Source: Ruminococcus sp. (lineage in GTDB: Bacteria; Bacillota; Clostridia; Oscillospirales; Ruminococcaceae). Taken from it: 50,126 bases of DNA. The stretch covers positions 1-50,126 of the forward strand of contig JAFZRF010000002.1 in NCBI GenBank assembly GCA_017620025.1. Reading direction: 5' to 3'. Below, piece by piece: positions 6,387 to 14,517 of this stretch (position 1 is the stretch's first letter; every line of letters begins with the position of its first letter). The notes below the pieces were generated by a model. The model was not told the origin of the DNA. It saw nothing but the letters and a program-made list of their open reading frames with translations, and searched no databases. The translations under genes were made by a program, and so were the position numbers.

Positions 6387-7433
6387 ATGAGCAGAAAATT
6401 AGCAAGTATTCAAAGAATATGGAAGATAGAGCCTATCGAAGGCGCTGACAGGATAGAGCTGGCTTATGTGCTTGGCTGGCAGTGCGTGGTTAACAAGGGA
6501 CAGTTCAAGCCTATGGACCTGGCTGTTTATTATGAGATAGACAGTTTTCTTCCCATACGTCCCGAGTACGAATTCATGAGGGCGTCGAGTTATAAGAACA
6601 CCGAGATCATGGGTGAAGGCTTCCGTCTGAAAACTCAGAAATTCCGCGGACAGGTATCGCAGGGACTTCTTCTGCCTGTCAGTCAGTTCCCGGAAATACC
6701 GGCTGATGCAGAACCCGGAGCAGATGTTACCATGATACTCGGAGTCCGCAAGTGGGAAACAGAGGAACGTGCAACTTCGGGAGGTACCGTCATAGGTGAT
6801 CTGCCGAGAAGCATCCCGAAAACTGATGAAACAAGAGTGCAGGCTGATCCCGGACTCATAAAGGAGTTTGCAGGACTGGAATACTACATCAGCACCAAAA
6901 TGGACGGCAGTTCCCATTCGATAAGCATAGACGAGGACGGTATCCACGTTACCGGTCATAACTACGAGTACAAGGACGACGGCAACAGCGGTTTCTACAA
7001 GCTCGTCAACGAGCGCGGCTATAAGGAGAAACTCAAGGCGTTCGCTGAAAAAGAAGGCTTGAAGGAGCTTACCGTACAGGGCGAGCTTTGCGCTCCGGGC
7101 ATACAGCAGAACCGCCTGAAGCTCAAAAGGCCGGAGTGGTATGTTTTTACCGTAATGGAGAACGGCAGGCGTGTCGGTCTTGACAGAATGCTTGAAGTAT
7201 GCAAGGAACTGGAGTTCACTACTGTACCGATAGAAGAGATCGATACCGATCTGCCAGCGAAATACCCGACAGTAGAGGCTCTGCTTGAACGAGCAGAAGG
7301 CAGCTACCCTAACGGCGGCAAAAAGGAGGGCATCGTTATACGTCCCACTGAGCCTGTCTTCAGCAGCAATATCGGTGCTGAACTGAGTATGAAGGTAGTA
7401 AGCAACAGGTATCTGCTGAAAAATGATGACTGA
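6387..7433 (+). CDS. RNA ligase of the DraRnl (Rnl5)-like family
   Basis: A 348-residue ATP-dependent RNA ligase. Residues 1-110 resemble the N-terminal OB-like module of Deinococcus RNA ligase (RIWKIEPIEGADRIELAYVL; later FRGQVSQGLLLP). The nucleotidyltransferase core follows: motif I STKMDGSS with Lys171 as the adenylated lysine, motif IV EGIVIRP, and motif V with SMKVVSNRYLLK at the C-terminus. The ATG at 6387 follows AAAGGAGGAG. The open frame extends back to 6150 but runs through tRNA-Phe and tRNA-Gln, so upstream starts are excluded. Family members seal 3'-OH/5'-phosphate nicks in RNA duplexes. The gene starts 36 nt after the tRNA-Gln(TTG) end with no visible terminator between, so it may be co-transcribed with the tRNAs and act in RNA repair. 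Confidence 0.88.
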   Translation: MSRKLASIQRIWKIEPIEGADRIELAYVLGWQCVVNKGQFKPMDLAVYYEIDSFLPIRPEYEFMRASSYKNTEIMGEGFRLKTQKFRGQVSQGLLLPVSQFPEIPADAEPGADVTMILGVRKWETEERATSGGTVIGDLPRSIPKTDETRVQADPGLIKEFAGLEYYISTKMDGSSHSISIDEDGIHVTGHNYEYKDDGNSGFYKLVNERGYKEKLKAFAEKEGLKELTVQGELCAPGIQQNRLKLKRPEWYVFTVMENGRRVGLDRMLEVCKELEFTTVPIEEIDTDLPAKYPTVEALLERAEGSYPNGGKKEGIVIRPTEPVFSSNIGAELSMKVVSNRYLLKNDD

Positions 7434-7496
7434 GATAAACTGATTTACTGCTTATACCGCTTATTTCACACAAAAGAATTTTTCTGAAACAAAAAA

Positions 7497-7535
7497 GTCC
7501 TCACAGCCGATGCTATGAGGACTCTGTTGTTTTAT
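7497..7535 (+). terminator. Rho-independent terminator after the RNA ligase
   Basis: GTCCTCA pairs with TGAGGAC, followed by the T-rich sequence CTGTTGTTTTATT. Confidence 0.75.
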
Positions 7536-7631
7536 TCAGATAAACACATTAACGTGAATATCGTGCCGCTTAGTATCCTGAATTACTTCTTATCAGCTAT
7601 AGCAGCCTTAACTGCGCACATAATGCCGGTA

Positions 7632-7660
7632 TTTACAACACCGCATATCTATGCTATAAT
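7632..7660 (+). promoter_or_regulatory. Promoter of the MoxR operon
   Basis: TTTACA (7632-7637), a 17-nt spacer and TATAAT (7655-7660). The predicted transcript starts near 7667, after the in-frame ATG at 7663. This excludes that ATG and supports a start at 7705. Confidence 0.8.
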
Positions 7661-7704
7661 GAATGCAAAGCATTACTAAATCCAGATACCGGGAGGCACA
7701 GAGA

Positions 7705-8622
7705 ATGATAAACAAACTGAAAAAACACATAAGCGAATACTTTACAGGAAAAGAAGAAACTATTGAGAACCTGCTGATATGCCTTTTCGCCGGCGGACAT
7801 ATCCTCCTTGAGGGCATACCCGGTGTCGGCAAGACCACTCTTGCCTCGACTCTCGCAAGGTCGGTGGACTGCGATTTCGGAAGGATACAGTTCACTCCCG
7901 ATACTCTTCCAACCGACGTCATGGGAACAGAGGTATTCAACATGAAGACAGGCGAGTTCGAGTACCGTGAGGGGGCGATAATGCACCAGATAGTGCTCGC
8001 AGACGAGATAAACCGCACCTCCCCGAAAACGCAGGCAAGCCTTCTTGAAGCGATGGCAGAGGGGCAGACCACAGTAGGCGGCGTAAAGCACAGGCTGCCC
8101 GAGCCCTTTATGGTCATAGCCACCCAGAACCCCGTTGAGTTCATGGGCACCTATCCTCTGCCCGAAGCGCAGATAGACCGCTTTATGATGAAGATAACCA
8201 TTGACTATCCCGGAGAATCCGAGGAGCTTCGCATGACGAGGAATATGCTCACCGGAAAGACTGTTGAGAAGGTCGAAAGCATCATCACCTCGGAGGAAGT
8301 CGTAAGGATAAAAGAGCAGGTCGCCGGTGTCGCCATAAAGGACGAGGTCATCAGGTATGCGAGGGATATCGCTGAGATGACAAGGAACGAGGAGCGTTTC
8401 GTACTCGGGGCAAGCCCGCGCGCCGTACTGGCTCTCGTCAGGGCTTCACAGGCAAGAGCATTCATGGAGGGACGCGACTTTGTAAAGCCCGATGATGTGA
8501 AGTCGGTCGCCCCCTTCGTTCTCGGACACAGGCTCACACTCACTCCCGAGGCAAAGATAGCAAAGGAAGACAAGGACGACATACTCAGAAAGCTGATCCG
8601 CAAAACAAAGATACCGATGTAA
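7705..8622 (+). CDS. MoxR-family AAA+ ATPase
   Basis: A 305-residue MoxR ATPase. It has Walker A GIPGVGKTT near residue 38, Walker B VLADEINRTSP near residue 99, sensor 1 MVIATQNP, and a C-terminal lid with ARDIAEMTRNE and sensor 2 GASPRA. MoxR proteins act as chaperone-like ATPases that assemble or activate partner proteins, usually encoded next to DUF58 proteins as here. The start is the ATG 8 nt after GGGAGG (7691-7696). The DUF58 gene follows after 38 nt and a third membrane gene overlaps that, so a three-gene operon is likely. Confidence 0.93.
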   Translation: MINKLKKHISEYFTGKEETIENLLICLFAGGHILLEGIPGVGKTTLASTLARSVDCDFGRIQFTPDTLPTDVMGTEVFNMKTGEFEYREGAIMHQIVLADEINRTSPKTQASLLEAMAEGQTTVGGVKHRLPEPFMVIATQNPVEFMGTYPLPEAQIDRFMMKITIDYPGESEELRMTRNMLTGKTVEKVESIITSEEVVRIKEQVAGVAIKDEVIRYARDIAEMTRNEERFVLGASPRAVLALVRASQARAFMEGRDFVKPDDVKSVAPFVLGHRLTLTPEAKIAKEDKDDILRKLIRKTKIPM

Positions 8623-8660
8623 CATAACGGCCTGCTCACTGAGCGATAAAAGGAACGAAC

Positions 8661-9827
8661 ATGAAAAGAAACAGAATAATATGGTTCTGCCTCTGGGTGC
8701 TGTCGATCGTTGGTATCAGCTTTAAGGGCGGCCCTGTGACCTATGGCTTCTTCGCCCTCCTTACACTTGTCCCCGTTGTCTCCGTCATTTACCTTATAGC
8801 GGTATACTCGCTTTTCCACATCTATCAGGAGCTCGAACAGCGCTTTGTTCCGGTAAATGAGCCTGTCCGCTACCGCTTCATACTGGTAAACGAATATCCG
8901 CTCCAGTTCGTCGGCATAAGAGTACGCTTCTTCTCCTCCTTCTCCGCTATCACAGACCTGGATGACAGGACGGAATACGAACTGAGACCGGATACAAGGA
9001 TACAGAAGGAGACAAAGCTGATATGCAAATACAGGGGCGAATATGATGTGGGTGTCAAGGAGATAGAGATACAGGATTTCTTCCGCATTTTCAGGATAAG
9101 GTACAAAAACCGTGAGCATATCCATGCCGTTGTCAGGCCGCAGCTGGTGAAGACTGATACTCTCGGCGGTATCGAGCTGTCCGATGCGGTGAGGGAATCC
9201 TCTCTCAGCAGGTCAGAGCCGGATGTGCTGAGCCGGGAATACATCCCCGGAGATGACCGCAGATTCATAAACTGGAATCAGTCCGCAAGGACCGGCAGCC
9301 TTATGACAAGGCTCCATACAGGCTCGAACCATCAGGAAATAGCTATCATAACCGACACATACAGATACAGCACCGATCAGGCGGACTTCCTGCCGCCGGA
9401 GAACAAGATACTCGAGACAGTGCTTGCCCTTGCTTACTACTTCAGCCGGAACAATATCTGTGCCGCTGAATATCACCTGGCCGACGGGCTGATACGCCTT
9501 ACGGCGGACAACACACAGAAGTTCGAGGAGTTCTACGGCTTTGTCTCGGATATAAGCTTCACTGCAAGGAACAGTCATCAGCTCCTGTACGGCTCCGTGA
9601 TGCAGAGAAGGGATATCCTTGAAAGCTCCATGGTATTCCTGATACTGTCGTCATGGGATACCGATACAGCCCTTCTGCTGAAAGCCCTTGGAGATAACGG
9701 CCTGCATACGGTCCTGTGCTATATCAGTGACAGCGAAAATGACCTTCCCGATCTTTCCGGCCACAAGGGCGCAGATATCATACGGATATCACCCTTCTGC
9801 GATCTGAGGGAGGCGCTGGGAGAATGA
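8661..9827 (+). CDS. DUF58-domain membrane protein
   Basis: A 388-residue protein with two N-terminal membrane helices (about residues 5-50) and a cytoplasmic DUF58 domain, recognised by REYIPGDDRRFINWNQSART near the middle. DUF58 proteins resemble von Willebrand A domains and are the usual partners of MoxR ATPases. The start ATG follows AAAAGGAACG by a few nt. The stop overlaps the ATG of the next gene (ATGA). The role of the MoxR/DUF58 pair is not established for ruminococci; envelope stress or protein-complex assembly is a family-level inference. Confidence 0.9.
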   Translation: MKRNRIIWFCLWVLSIVGISFKGGPVTYGFFALLTLVPVVSVIYLIAVYSLFHIYQELEQRFVPVNEPVRYRFILVNEYPLQFVGIRVRFFSSFSAITDLDDRTEYELRPDTRIQKETKLICKYRGEYDVGVKEIEIQDFFRIFRIRYKNREHIHAVVRPQLVKTDTLGGIELSDAVRESSLSRSEPDVLSREYIPGDDRRFINWNQSARTGSLMTRLHTGSNHQEIAIITDTYRYSTDQADFLPPENKILETVLALAYYFSRNNICAAEYHLADGLIRLTADNTQKFEEFYGFVSDISFTARNSHQLLYGSVMQRRDILESSMVFLILSSWDTDTALLLKALGDNGLHTVLCYISDSENDLPDLSGHKGADIIRISPFCDLREALGE

Positions 9828-10252
9828 AGAAGTATTATGACATCATCAACACCCTGCCGCTTTCCCTGCTTCTCCTGCTGCTTGCCGGCGGATATGCAGG
9901 GATCCCCTCGGGCAGCATAGCCGCCTTTGTACTCTGCATTATGTTCACGGTCTGGACAGCACTCCTCCGCAGTATGAAACGGAAGGAAAGGCTTCGCAGC
10001 GCCGGCATCGTCGCCGTATTCCTCGCAGGATTATATATTGCGGCCGGAGAGAGATACCGGGAGCTGTTCAGAGAGCGGTACTTCTGGATAATATGGCTCT
10101 TCTGCCTCTGCGCCGGCGCACTGGCAGCCGCCCTCATCATGGACAGGAGCATCTGGCTGAAACGAACGGAAGCGGCAGCTATGCTCGGCTGCCTCAGTCT
10201 GTTAAAAACTGATTCAAGCAGGAAGCTGCAATCAACGCCTTCTACAGATTAG
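9824..10252 (+). CDS. Small integral membrane protein, third gene of the MoxR operon
   Basis: A 142-residue protein with about four hydrophobic helices (around residues 10-28, 31-48, 60-72 and 86-108) and a short polar C-terminus. It overlaps DUF58 by four bases and so is translated with it. In many genomes this position holds a long transglutaminase-like membrane protein (TgpA type). Here only a short membrane protein is present and no transglutaminase Cys-His-Asp core follows before the sigma factor gene. It may be a truncated TgpA membrane domain or an unrelated subunit. No family is recognised. Confidence 0.75.
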   Translation: MKKYYDIINTLPLSLLLLLLAGGYAGIPSGSIAAFVLCIMFTVWTALLRSMKRKERLRSAGIVAVFLAGLYIAAGERYRELFRERYFWIIWLFCLCAGALAAALIMDRSIWLKRTEAAAMLGCLSLLKTDSSRKLQSTPSTD

Positions 10253-10392
10253 CGAAATAAGAGGAATGCAGGGTACGGTTGATTTCGCCTGCTGTATAAT
10301 AAAAATAATCAGAAACACTTTGAGTTTTTTCTCTGACAAGGTACTAATAAGTGAAAGGGCATCACAGAGCCCTTGAAAGGAGGGAACCCCGG

Positions 10393-10944
10393 ATGGATAA
10401 CGGTGCAGGTAGCTACCGCCGTTACCTTGCAGGCGATGATGAAGGGCTTCATGAGATAATTAGCGGATATCGGAAAGGGCTTATATTATATCTCAACAGC
10501 TTCGTGCAGAACATCCGGACGGCAGAGGAACTTGCCGAGGATACTTTTGCGGAGCTGGCGATACGCTGTCCGGCGTTCTCGGAGAAAAGCTCATTCAAGA
10601 CCTGGCTCTATGCTATCGGCAGGAACATTACTGCAAAGTATCTCCGGAAGCATGCTAAAGTGAGCATCGTCCCGCTTGGTGAGCAGGAACACCTTGCCGA
10701 CGAGCAGGACCTCGAAGGCAGCTATATCAGAAGCGAACAGAAGCGCATAGTGCATCAGGCTTTACACAGCCTGAAAGCCGAATACCGTCAGGTGCTCTAC
10801 CTCTCCTACTTCGAGGGGTTCAGCAATGCGGAGGCTGCTGTAATCATGAAGAAATCAAAACGGCAGATAGAAACGCTTCTGTATAACGCAAGAAAGGCTT
10901 TGAAGACCGAACTGGAAAGGAGAGGTTTTGAGTATGAAGAATGA
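10393..10944 (+). CDS. ECF-type RNA polymerase sigma factor
   Basis: A 183-residue sigma-70 family protein of the extracytoplasmic-function type. Region 2 spans about residues 12-80 (AEELAEDTFAELAIRCPAF, then FKTWLYAIGRNITAKYLRK). Region 4 is at about 125-178 (HSLKAEYRQVLYLSYFEGFS, then KSKRQIETLLYNARKALK). The ATG at 10393 is 8 nt after AAAGGAGGG; the GTG at 10351 lacks a site. The stop lies 11 nt inside the next gene, a single-pass membrane protein that is a natural candidate for the cognate anti-sigma factor. No convincing ECF or sigma-A promoter could be assigned upstream, only a TATAAT at 10295 with a poorly placed -35. Confidence 0.9.
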   Translation: MDNGAGSYRRYLAGDDEGLHEIISGYRKGLILYLNSFVQNIRTAEELAEDTFAELAIRCPAFSEKSSFKTWLYAIGRNITAKYLRKHAKVSIVPLGEQEHLADEQDLEGSYIRSEQKRIVHQALHSLKAEYRQVLYLSYFEGFSNAEAAVIMKKSKRQIETLLYNARKALKTELERRGFEYEE

Positions 10945-12175
10945 CGAAGAGATGTTCAGAAGCGTTATATCAAGACGTGATAAGTACCGTAGGAACAGGT
11001 CAGGACTAAAGCGTATACTTACATTTGCTGTACCGGCTGCAGTTTGTCTGTGTATCACTGCGGTTGTCGGGGCGCACTTGCATAAAGGCCTCAATGAGAT
11101 ACCGGGCCTGCCTCCGGGACAGGAGATAGCTGCGGAACAGCCGACAGATACTGCCGTGACCGCACTTGCTACAGACAAGGTGTCAAAGGATACTGAAACA
11201 AAAACAGAAGTCACTGCCTATGACGAGGAAAGTACAGAGGCAGCAGAGAAGAACACCTCCGAGGAAAAGCCTGCATCAGCGACGGAAGCGACAGACAGCT
11301 CTGCTGTGCAGGAAGCGTCAGCCGCTGATAATAAGCCTGTATCGGAAAAAGCTGATCAGGCAGAACACGGCACGACGGCTGCTGCGAGAACAGAAAAAGC
11401 AGGCAAGACTACAGCGTCAGCAAGGAACACCGAGCCTGCTGCAAGGACTACAGAAGCACCAAAGGCAACAGCACCGAAGCAGCCGGAGGTGATATACAGC
11501 AGGACCGGAGCAGACGCTGAAGATGCTGCTATGATCGGCTGGAACGGCATAACGGTATCCTATTCCCTATATGAGGTGTTAAAGGAGCAGAATGGCAGTG
11601 ATACGCTGATAGCGGTATCACCGTCTTTTGAGACAGACGAGAACTATGTATACAACGGAAAGACTATTGCTCAGCACATGAAGGACTACGATGAAGGCTG
11701 GGTGCGCAGTCAGATGATGCAGTCACTAATTAAGGAAGGTGAGTATCTGAAATACGGCGAAGCGCTTTATACGACAGGTGCTCCTGACGGCGAGAAATGG
11801 TCAAAGCAGTGGTATGATGAAAGAGTTGCTCAGTACGGAGAGCTTCTGGACAAGTATATTGTGAACGGCGAATTTCTCAGGGATAAGCTTGAGGCTGATT
11901 TAGCAGCGGACAATTCAGCAAGTCCCGCTAACTACATCAGCGCCTGCAGGGCTTATCAACAATATATGGCGAATGAGACTGCACGCAAGCTTGAAAGCCT
12001 CGGTATCCCTTATGAACTGAGAGGAGGACGTGAGCCGCTGGTAATATTCGTGACCGCAGAAGAACTCAGGAATGATCCCGCGGAGAAAGTAAGCGTATAC
12101 AGTCTCGCAGCGCAGCAGTATGCGGACGATGAGACTGCTGCAGAGGCTGCGGGGTATTCCTCTTATGATGATTGA
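10934..12175 (+). CDS. Single-pass membrane protein, putative sigma-factor partner
   Basis: A 413-residue protein. The first 25 residues are charged and presumably cytoplasmic. One membrane helix follows at about 30-47 (ILTFAVPAAVCLCITAVVGA). Then comes a 130-residue Ala/Thr/Glu/Lys low-complexity stretch that should span the wall, and a folded extracellular domain of about 230 residues rich in Tyr, Glu and Lys. The short charged N-terminus plus one helix, and the 11-nt overlap with the ECF sigma gene, suggest an anti-sigma or sensor partner. No zinc-finger (ZAS) Cys/His motif or RsgI-type domain is obvious. The C-terminal domain is not recognised. The start at 10934 is favoured over the TTG at 10928 by AAAGGAGAGG 8-9 nt upstream. 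Confidence 0.75.
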   Translation: MKNDEEMFRSVISRRDKYRRNRSGLKRILTFAVPAAVCLCITAVVGAHLHKGLNEIPGLPPGQEIAAEQPTDTAVTALATDKVSKDTETKTEVTAYDEESTEAAEKNTSEEKPASATEATDSSAVQEASAADNKPVSEKADQAEHGTTAAARTEKAGKTTASARNTEPAARTTEAPKATAPKQPEVIYSRTGADAEDAAMIGWNGITVSYSLYEVLKEQNGSDTLIAVSPSFETDENYVYNGKTIAQHMKDYDEGWVRSQMMQSLIKEGEYLKYGEALYTTGAPDGEKWSKQWYDERVAQYGELLDKYIVNGEFLRDKLEADLAADNSASPANYISACRAYQQYMANETARKLESLGIPYELRGGREPLVIFVTAEELRNDPAEKVSVYSLAAQQYADDETAAEAAGYSSYDD

Positions 12176-12297
12176 CAGTATGTGGAAGATTTGTTTTACC
12201 ATGCTATGTCTTACAAGCTGTCATAGCACTGTTTATGGATTTCGCTAAAGGAAATTCTCACGTCAGAGATTGAAAAGCAATACTATATGACAAGCTT

Positions 12298-12322
12298 AAG
12301 GGCAGCCATTACAGCTGCCCTT
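12298..12322. terminator. Hairpin between convergent genes
   Basis: AAGGGCAGC pairs perfectly with GCTGCCCTT. It lies between the convergent stops at 12175 and 12344. T-tracts are weak on both sides, so termination is likely but not certain. Confidence 0.6.
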
Positions 12323-12343
12323 GCCCTATATCCAATAAGAAAA

Positions 12344-13783
12344 CTACTTCTTTAAGTCAAGTATTATCCTGAAAACACTGCCTTTTCCGACTTCGGATTC
12401 AGCTTCGCATTTTCCGTTGTGGAGCGCGACTGTCTGCTTTACGATAGCAAGACCGAGCCCCGAAACGCCCTTGCCACGGCGCTGGCGGCTGGTATAGTAT
12501 TTGTCCCATATCCTTTCAAGCTCTTCGGGCACTATACCTTCGCCGTGGTCGGCGATCTCGATAACAGTCTTATCATCTGCCTTCAGCGTTACGCCTATCC
12601 ACTTGTTCACGCCGGCGTGACGCACAGCATTGTCCATCAGGTTATAAACTGCTCTTTGCAGACGGGAAGCGTTGCCGCTGATATGGATGCTGTCTTCAAT
12701 ACTGCGCTCGAAGACAAAGCCGTCCTTTGAATAAAGATTCTCAAAGCTGTCTGTAACTGAGGCAACGATCTCACTGAGGTCAACATCGCTCATTGCAAGC
12801 TCTGCATCCGTCATCTGCAGCTCTGAGTATTCAAGTATCTCATTGACGAGAGATGTCAGTCTGTCGGTCTCCTCAACTATTACCGCAACGTCCTCTGCAC
12901 ACTGCTTTTCGTCCGTGCGGGAAATGTCTCTTATCATTTCGGCATAGCCCTTTATCATAGTCAGCGGAGTACGCAGGTCGTGGGAGACATTTGCGAGCAG
13001 CTCATTCTGGAACTCCTGCGATCTCCGGAGCTTATCCGCTGTGTTGTCGAGCGTGGCATTAAGCTCGTCAAGCTCCGAGCAGAAGCCCTCACAGGAGGGA
13101 AGAGAATCGACTTCTTCGCCGAGTCTGTGGGCTTTCTCTGTAAGCTGAGCAACGGGGCGTGAAAAGCTCCTTGACATGAACCACGCAAGTACAAAGCCGA
13201 TGATAACAGACAGGAGCGTTACCCACAGAAGCTGTATACGTATTATTCTGGCAGTCGAGCCTACGGCGTTGAGTGTCGTTCCGATATACAGCACAGCTTT
13301 GTCATCGCAGCCATAGAAGCTGATATATCTTCCGTAGATATACATTCCGTTTGTCTGCAATCCGGCTTCATGACTGTCTGATTCGGCAAGCTTTTTCAGG
13401 AACTCGTCATAGTTCCCGGGCAGCTCCCTGTAATGTCCGCGGTCGTTCCTGGAATTCCTTCTGAAGTTCTGCCCGTTGTTCCTGTTTTTGTGTACCTGCT
13501 TGTATTCATCGGAACTGTAAAGGATTTCACCGTTTGTATCTGTAACAAAAACGAGCACTGAATTATCACGTGAGAGCTCGTCTATATATTCTGTTATACT
13601 GCTTGTATCGCTCTGCGAAGTTATCTTGTCGGCAGCGGATATTGTATTTCTTATGATCATGCCGTTATAGAAGCGCTGTAAAAAAACGGTCTGCAAAAGC
13701 CAGAGCACGGCAAAGATAACGGCAGTGAAGAATATGAAATAGCTCAGCAGCTTACGCTGGAAAGTCGTTGTTTTATGTTTCAA
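12344..13783 (-). CDS. Sensor histidine kinase (HAMP, HisKA, HATPase)
   Basis: A 479-residue membrane histidine kinase. TM1 is near residues 12-35, followed by an extracytoplasmic sensor of about 130 residues, TM2 near 180-205, and HAMP. HisKA has NVSHDLRTPLTM (phospho-accepting His). The HATPase domain has NLMDNAVRHAG, DHGEGI and GVSGLGLAIVK. The preferred start is the TTG at 13783, downstream of a GAGGGGTGGG ribosome site and overlapping the regulator stop by 11 nt. The frame stays open to 13822, but that would add 13 residues inside the regulator. The adjacent response regulator (13773-14447) is its partner. The sensor fold and signal are not recognised. Confidence 0.92.
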   Translation of the reverse strand: MKHKTTTFQRKLLSYFIFFTAVIFAVLWLLQTVFLQRFYNGMIIRNTISAADKITSQSDTSSITEYIDELSRDNSVLVFVTDTNGEILYSSDEYKQVHKNRNNGQNFRRNSRNDRGHYRELPGNYDEFLKKLAESDSHEAGLQTNGMYIYGRYISFYGCDDKAVLYIGTTLNAVGSTARIIRIQLLWVTLLSVIIGFVLAWFMSRSFSRPVAQLTEKAHRLGEEVDSLPSCEGFCSELDELNATLDNTADKLRRSQEFQNELLANVSHDLRTPLTMIKGYAEMIRDISRTDEKQCAEDVAVIVEETDRLTSLVNEILEYSELQMTDAELAMSDVDLSEIVASVTDSFENLYSKDGFVFERSIEDSIHISGNASRLQRAVYNLMDNAVRHAGVNKWIGVTLKADDKTVIEIADHGEGIVPEELERIWDKYYTSRQRRGKGVSGLGLAIVKQTVALHNGKCEAESEVGKGSVFRIILDLKK

Positions 13784-14447
13784 ATTTATATCCCACCCCT
13801 CGTATCGTCCGGATACAGTCACGGCAGTCTCCGAGCTTGCTCCTCAGCAGCTTTATCTGCCAGTCAACAGTCCTGTCAACGCCGAAGCTGTCGTAGCCCC
13901 AGACTTCATTCAGTATCCTGTCACGGGACAGCACGATACCCTTGTTCTGCACAAGAAGCAGCAGGATAGAGTATTCCTTAGCTGTGAGATCGATCTTTTC
14001 TCCGTTGACCTCGACAGTCATGCCGTAGGTATCTATAGTTATGCCGCCTGTTCTGATCATTCTCGGCTCTGATGACTGCGCTGTCTCTTTTCTGTGGCTG
14101 AGTATGACCTTGATACGTGCCATCAGCTCCATAGGGGAGAACGGCTTTGTAACGTAATCATCAACGCCTACTTCAAAGCCGAAGAGCTTATCAAACTCCG
14201 TACCTCTTGCGGAAAGCATGATGACCGGGATATCTTTGGATTCCTTTATCTTCTTGCAGGCAGTAAACCCGTCAGTATCCGGCATCATAACGTCCATTAT
14301 TATGATATCAAAGTCCTCGCCGGCACAGGCATCTATCGCCTGTCTTCCGTCGGAAACGGCTGTTACATCATAGCCCTCATGCTGAGCGTAACGGCTTATG
14401 AGGGTAACTATATTGGGTTCATCATCGGCGATAAGTATCTTGGGCAT
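13773..14447 (-). CDS. OmpR-family response regulator
   Basis: A 224-residue protein. The receiver domain has acidic DDEP near the start, phospho-acceptor Asp52 (IIIMDVMMPD) and Lys in DDYVTKPFSP. A C-terminal winged helix follows (DLTAKEYSILLLL, SRDRILNEVWGYDS, TVDWQIKLLRSKLG, RTIRGVGYKFE). GCGGAGGTGCGCC precedes the ATG. It is translationally coupled to the kinase downstream. Its own promoter lies immediately upstream; beyond that are the FMN-binding polyferredoxin and lipoprotein genes, which are possible targets. Confidence 0.95.
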   Translation of the reverse strand: MPKILIADDEPNIVTLISRYAQHEGYDVTAVSDGRQAIDACAGEDFDIIIMDVMMPDTDGFTACKKIKESKDIPVIMLSARGTEFDKLFGFEVGVDDYVTKPFSPMELMARIKVILSHRKETAQSSEPRMIRTGGITIDTYGMTVEVNGEKIDLTAKEYSILLLLVQNKGIVLSRDRILNEVWGYDSFGVDRTVDWQIKLLRSKLGDCRDCIRTIRGVGYKFET

Positions 14448-14475
14448 GGCGCACCTCCGCAGTATTATTGTAATT

Positions 14476-14504
14476 ATTATACATTAAAAGCGCCCTTTTG
14501 TAAA
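14476..14504 (-). promoter_or_regulatory. Promoter of the two-component operon, overlapping the upstream terminator
   Basis: On the minus strand TTTACA (14499-14504), a 17-nt spacer and TATAAT (14476-14481). The -35 box lies in the loop of the terminator hairpin of the preceding gene. Confidence 0.8.
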
Positions 14505-14514
14505 GAGCGCCTTT
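14485..14514 (-). terminator. Terminator of the FMN-binding polyferredoxin gene
   Basis: On the minus strand GGCGCTC and GGGCGC form a stem with one bulge, followed by TTTT. It starts a few nt after the stop codon at 14518 and shares sequence with the next promoter. Confidence 0.72.
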
Positions 14515-14517
14515 ATT

